Positions 61,531 through 64,000 of a DNA stretch of 64,000 bases are shown here, in pieces; position 1 is the stretch's first letter, and each line of letters begins with the position of its first letter. The notes beneath the pieces were generated by a model that was not told where the DNA came from, did no database searches, and worked only from the letters and a program-made list of their open reading frames with translations. Made by a program: the position numbers and the translations under genes. The DNA comes from Diplonema japonicum (Eukaryota > Euglenozoa > Diplonemea > Diplonemida > Diplonemidae). Location: NCBI GenBank assembly GCA_964019335.1, contig OZ025700.1, positions 62,001-126,000 of the forward strand. The letters are read 5' to 3'.

Positions 61531-62088
61531 TTATTTACCCTCTTCCCTTGAAATGCATACATGAACACGGCTGGCTTCCTTCGCTCGGACCTCTTTCCAG
61601 TTGTAAAGGCACTGCGGGAGGAGGTCTGTGATTCCTGTGTGGTTGTGAAAGATGGAGTAGTATGCAGGGGGTTTGCCGAAGTGGTCGGGGGCATCGGGGA
61701 GCGTGCCGTGGGAGAGGAGCAGAAGGGCGAGTACTTCATTCCCAGACCGGGCCGCAAGGTGGAGAGGGAGCATTCCTGATGCGTCCGGGATGTTAGGGTC
61801 TGCATTGCTGCTTAAGAGAACTTCAGTTACCCGCACGAAGCCCTTGTCCGTCGATACATGCAATGGGGTCCAACCCCCATACTCCTCGTGCCTTGTTACA
61901 TTGGGATCGGCCCCGTAGGCTAACACCAGTTCCAGGACGACTGCAAGACCCCTCATTGCTGCTATGTGGACAGGCGTTTCACCCAAACTATTCTGATGGT
62001 TCACATCTGCGCACCCCTCCACCACTAAGCACTGTGCTTGTTGTAAGTCCCCTTGGTTGATGGCGTGGAATAGAAGCTGGCTTGCCAT
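61531..62088 (-). CDS. Ankyrin-repeat protein
   Basis: 185 residues, no intron. Four to five ankyrin repeats fill the protein (SQLLFHAINQGDLQQAQ, GETPVHIAAMRGLAVVL, GWTPLHVSTDKGFVRVT, GMLPLHLAARSGNEVLA, GKPPAYYSIFHNHTGI). No other domain. Probably a small adaptor. The leader is A-rich (A12-GAAAAAGC before ATG). Confidence 0.8.
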   Translation of the reverse strand: MASQLLFHAINQGDLQQAQCLVVEGCADVNHQNSLGETPVHIAAMRGLAVVLELVLAYGADPNVTRHEEYGGWTPLHVSTDKGFVRVTEVLLSSNADPNIPDASGMLPLHLAARSGNEVLALLLLSHGTLPDAPDHFGKPPAYYSIFHNHTGITDLLPQCLYNWKEVRAKEASRVHVCISREEGK

Positions 62089-62598
62089 GCTTTTTCTTTT
62101 TTTTTTTTAGAATCGCTTTTTTCTTTTTATTTCCAGCCCTTACAAAGCCATTCCTGAAGGAGATAAATAAAGAGTCGTCGACAATGGCAAGGAGACTGAA
62201 CACAAAATTCTTTTTCTTTTTTTTTTTCTCGTTGCCCCTTTTTTCTCAAATTTGTTCAAGAAAAAAAAGGGGGGGGAGGGGGGGGGAACCTCACCGCAAA
62301 AGATCGTGGAGAGTAGGAGAAAGTGCCAGCAGAGGTGGTCGGGTGATGGGGTGGAAAGAGAATGGGCAATGGAGGGGGACAGGAGAAAAATAGTTTTCTT
62401 TTTTTTTTTCATTTCTATTCCTTTCATCCTCCGGTTTCCTTAAGTATTTTTCCCCTTCTTGGATCCCTTTTTTTTTTCTCGCCCCCCATCTCCCCCCCTC
62501 GCCCACGTGCTCTCTCTCTCTCCCTCCCCTGCAAAAATACACTTTTCTTTCATTCATTTTTTCGCTTTTTTTCTTTTTTCTTTTCCTCTCTCTGTTCC
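62089..62598. other. Low-complexity spacer
   Basis: No gene seen. T-rich on the plus strand with a G-rich block at 62268-62287. Confidence 0.75.
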
Positions 62599-64000
62599 TC
62601 AAGGTGAATGCCAACCAGCAGGCTTGCGGAACCAAGGGGCGTTTTTCGCCAGCTTACGCATGATGAGAGAAACGTGGTACGACGCAGAGGCCTGCGTGAT
62701 GTTGAAGGGGGAGTTCAGAGCCAGACGGCGGTCTTTCGAAGGAGTGACGGGCTCTGACTGATGCCATTCTATATACGTAAGATCCCGAGAGGCCGCAATA
62801 CCAGGGTAGATGAAGGTACGGTCCACAAGGTGGTGGCCAGGACGAAGCTCAACAAGAATACCGTGCGCGGGAAGAAGGATGCTCCAGGCAAGGCCTGCAC
62901 CGTGTACACCACACACAACATCGGCGGAGCCTGCCAGCATGGCTTGCGCCATGAGGGTTGTTCTGTCATTCGCGTCACTCTTCATCACCTGAAAGCCGTG
63001 TGAGCCTGCTGCCGTGATCAGGTTCTCAATACCCACCATCTGCCGCGTTCCCTGTTTGGAGCCTTCGCCTCTCATGATCAGCAGCATTTTTGGTTTCTGC
63101 CTGTCAGCTTCGTAGATCTTGTCCCATGGTGCTGCAACAGGGGAAGCAACTTGAGGTGTTTTCTCGGCTGTGAAGTGCCCTAGGAGGTGCTTTGCAAAGG
63201 CTGTCGCCAGCTCTATATGGTACTCGTCCACCATTTTGTCCTCCCACTGCAAGAACACATTTGTCGGGGTTCCCATCACAACGTTTCCGTAGCACTGCGG
63301 CTCCGTCACCTTGGGAAGGTCCAGCGGGCAGTTTGTGAACGATTCCAACACACGGCGCACCTCAGCACCTTTGCTCTCGCCCCAACCGGCTGCCCACTGC
63401 GATTTATCACCCGCCTGGCTCAAATCCCTGTTGTTCTGGTAACCCATCAACTGGAGGATCAGTGTCAGACGTGCGTTCGTCGCGCTGAACGTCCCGTTCT
63501 GAACAAGCTGCGGGTCCGCATGGACAATGGAGCCGAAGATGTCGAGGAGCGTGTTGAGCCAGTGCCAGATGTTGTTGCCATCGACAACCCACCTGTGGTG
63601 CACCATCATGATGGTCCTACCGGAGCCGACACCGTCGTTGCCGCATGTCAATTCGTGTTGCTTTTGACAAGCCACATCGGCAGGGCATGTTTTGAGTGAA
63701 ATCCTGAACGGCCCGTCGTGGTGCGGGCAGAACTGCAGTGGGTTGGCGTCGGGGTTGTTCTTGTGCCCGAGACAGAGGCGTTTGTTGTTGATGCACACCC
63801 TGTCGGACCAGCACATGCTGCGGGGGGGCACAGTTCCTATGGTGGTCAAACGTTTCTTTGGAATAGTCCCGTGTGGGCCCATGTCACCCCACCATGAGCA
63901 TATGTCCTTGAATGGCTTAATTTCATCGGTTGCATGATGAATCCCCAGCTCGATGCTTGGAGTTGCGTGTTCACATCTTGATTCTCCAGGTGGGAAATCT
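62599..64000 (-). CDS. GT61-family (EOGT/POMGNT2-like, DUF563) glycosyltransferase, 5' end missing
   Basis: Open on the minus strand from the window edge to a stop at 62599; about 467 residues are present and the N-terminus is outside. The C-terminal part has the family signature VVCGVHGAGLAWSILLP followed by LVELRPGHH, the nucleotide-sugar site of GT61 enzymes. Upstream segments fit the fold: TIMMVHHRWVVDGNNIWHW, a paired-Cys region and KMLLIMRGEGSKQGTRQMV, the usual IxR...R block. Family members add GlcNAc or Xyl to proteins or glycans in the ER/Golgi. Donor and acceptor cannot be told here. No intron needed in the part seen. Confidence 0.75.
   Translation of the reverse strand, partial: DFPPGESRCEHATPSIELGIHHATDEIKPFKDICSWWGDMGPHGTIPKKRLTTIGTVPPRSMCWSDRVCINNKRLCLGHKNNPDANPLQFCPHHDGPFRISLKTCPADVACQKQHELTCGNDGVGSGRTIMMVHHRWVVDGNNIWHWLNTLLDIFGSIVHADPQLVQNGTFSATNARLTLILQLMGYQNNRDLSQAGDKSQWAAGWGESKGAEVRRVLESFTNCPLDLPKVTEPQCYGNVVMGTPTNVFLQWEDKMVDEYHIELATAFAKHLLGHFTAEKTPQVASPVAAPWDKIYEADRQKPKMLLIMRGEGSKQGTRQMVGIENLITAAGSHGFQVMKSDANDRTTLMAQAMLAGSADVVCGVHGAGLAWSILLPAHGILVELRPGHHLVDRTFIYPGIAASRDLTYIEWHQSEPVTPSKDRRLALNSPFNITQASASYHVSLIMRKLAKNAPWFRKPAGWHSP

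Noticed and set aside
1-64000. Spliced-leader RNA gene, CRISPR array, bacterial operon signals
   Set aside because: No 5S/SL-like repeat cluster, no regularly spaced repeat array and no Shine-Dalgarno pattern; introns and signal peptides are eukaryotic.

Overview
Nuclear DNA of a eukaryotic protist, most likely a euglenozoan and probably a diplonemid. Every convincing gene, about 25 over 64 kb, is on the minus strand with short spacers, the one-directional layout of polycistronic kinetoplastid-type genomes. Cis-introns are few, tiny (30-60 nt, one of 177 nt) and start mostly with GTATG or GTAxG. One protein has a domain resembling the N-terminal domain of the flagellar-pocket-collar protein BILBO1. 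A stray 5' fragment of 18S rRNA has the euglenozoan wording. Kinetoplastids have almost no cis-introns, whereas at least six genes here are spliced, so a free-living relative fits better. No spliced-leader RNA gene or tRNA was found; trans-splicing is inferred from pyrimidine tracts and AG sites near many starts.

Layout in coordinate order (transcription runs right to left): partial PUS7/TruD pseudouridine synthase (1-435); a 3.2-kb tandem array with three secreted LVIVD-repeat genes and two decayed fragments (451-9441); a spacer with mobile-element remnants and a probable retroelement ORF (to 11521); a five-domain phosphatase/FYVE protein; an eight-exon U-box protein; a BILBO1-domain coiled-coil/EF-hand protein; a tubulin-ligase-like protein; an F-box protein; three purple acid phosphatases (24670-30681); a coiled-coil protein; ZW10; two ankyrin or Cys-rich zinc proteins; an Mlo 7-TM protein fused to zinc fingers; a circularly permuted PHB-depolymerase-like esterase; and a RanBP2-finger protein (to 42637).

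From 42.6 to 47.9 kb the gene line is broken by low-complexity DNA and a cluster of palindromic or inverted-repeat elements, including a tyrosine-recombinase fragment. After a GT25-like glycosyltransferase comes a decayed Tc1/mariner-pogo type transposon (50169-51768, TA target duplication). Then follow an SK-type potassium channel, the 18S fragment, a 1665-residue ankyrin-HECT ubiquitin ligase built of five exons, a Gln-rich protein, an ankyrin protein and a partial GT61-like glycosyltransferase at the right edge.

Themes: secreted hydrolysis and nutrient scavenging (phosphatases, polyester esterase), three ubiquitin-system proteins (U-box, F-box, HECT), membrane traffic (ZW10, FYVE) and cytoskeleton (BILBO1-like, TTL). 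Coding calls rest on translations read by eye; splice sites were placed by keeping frame across GT-AG junctions and are not confirmed by transcripts.
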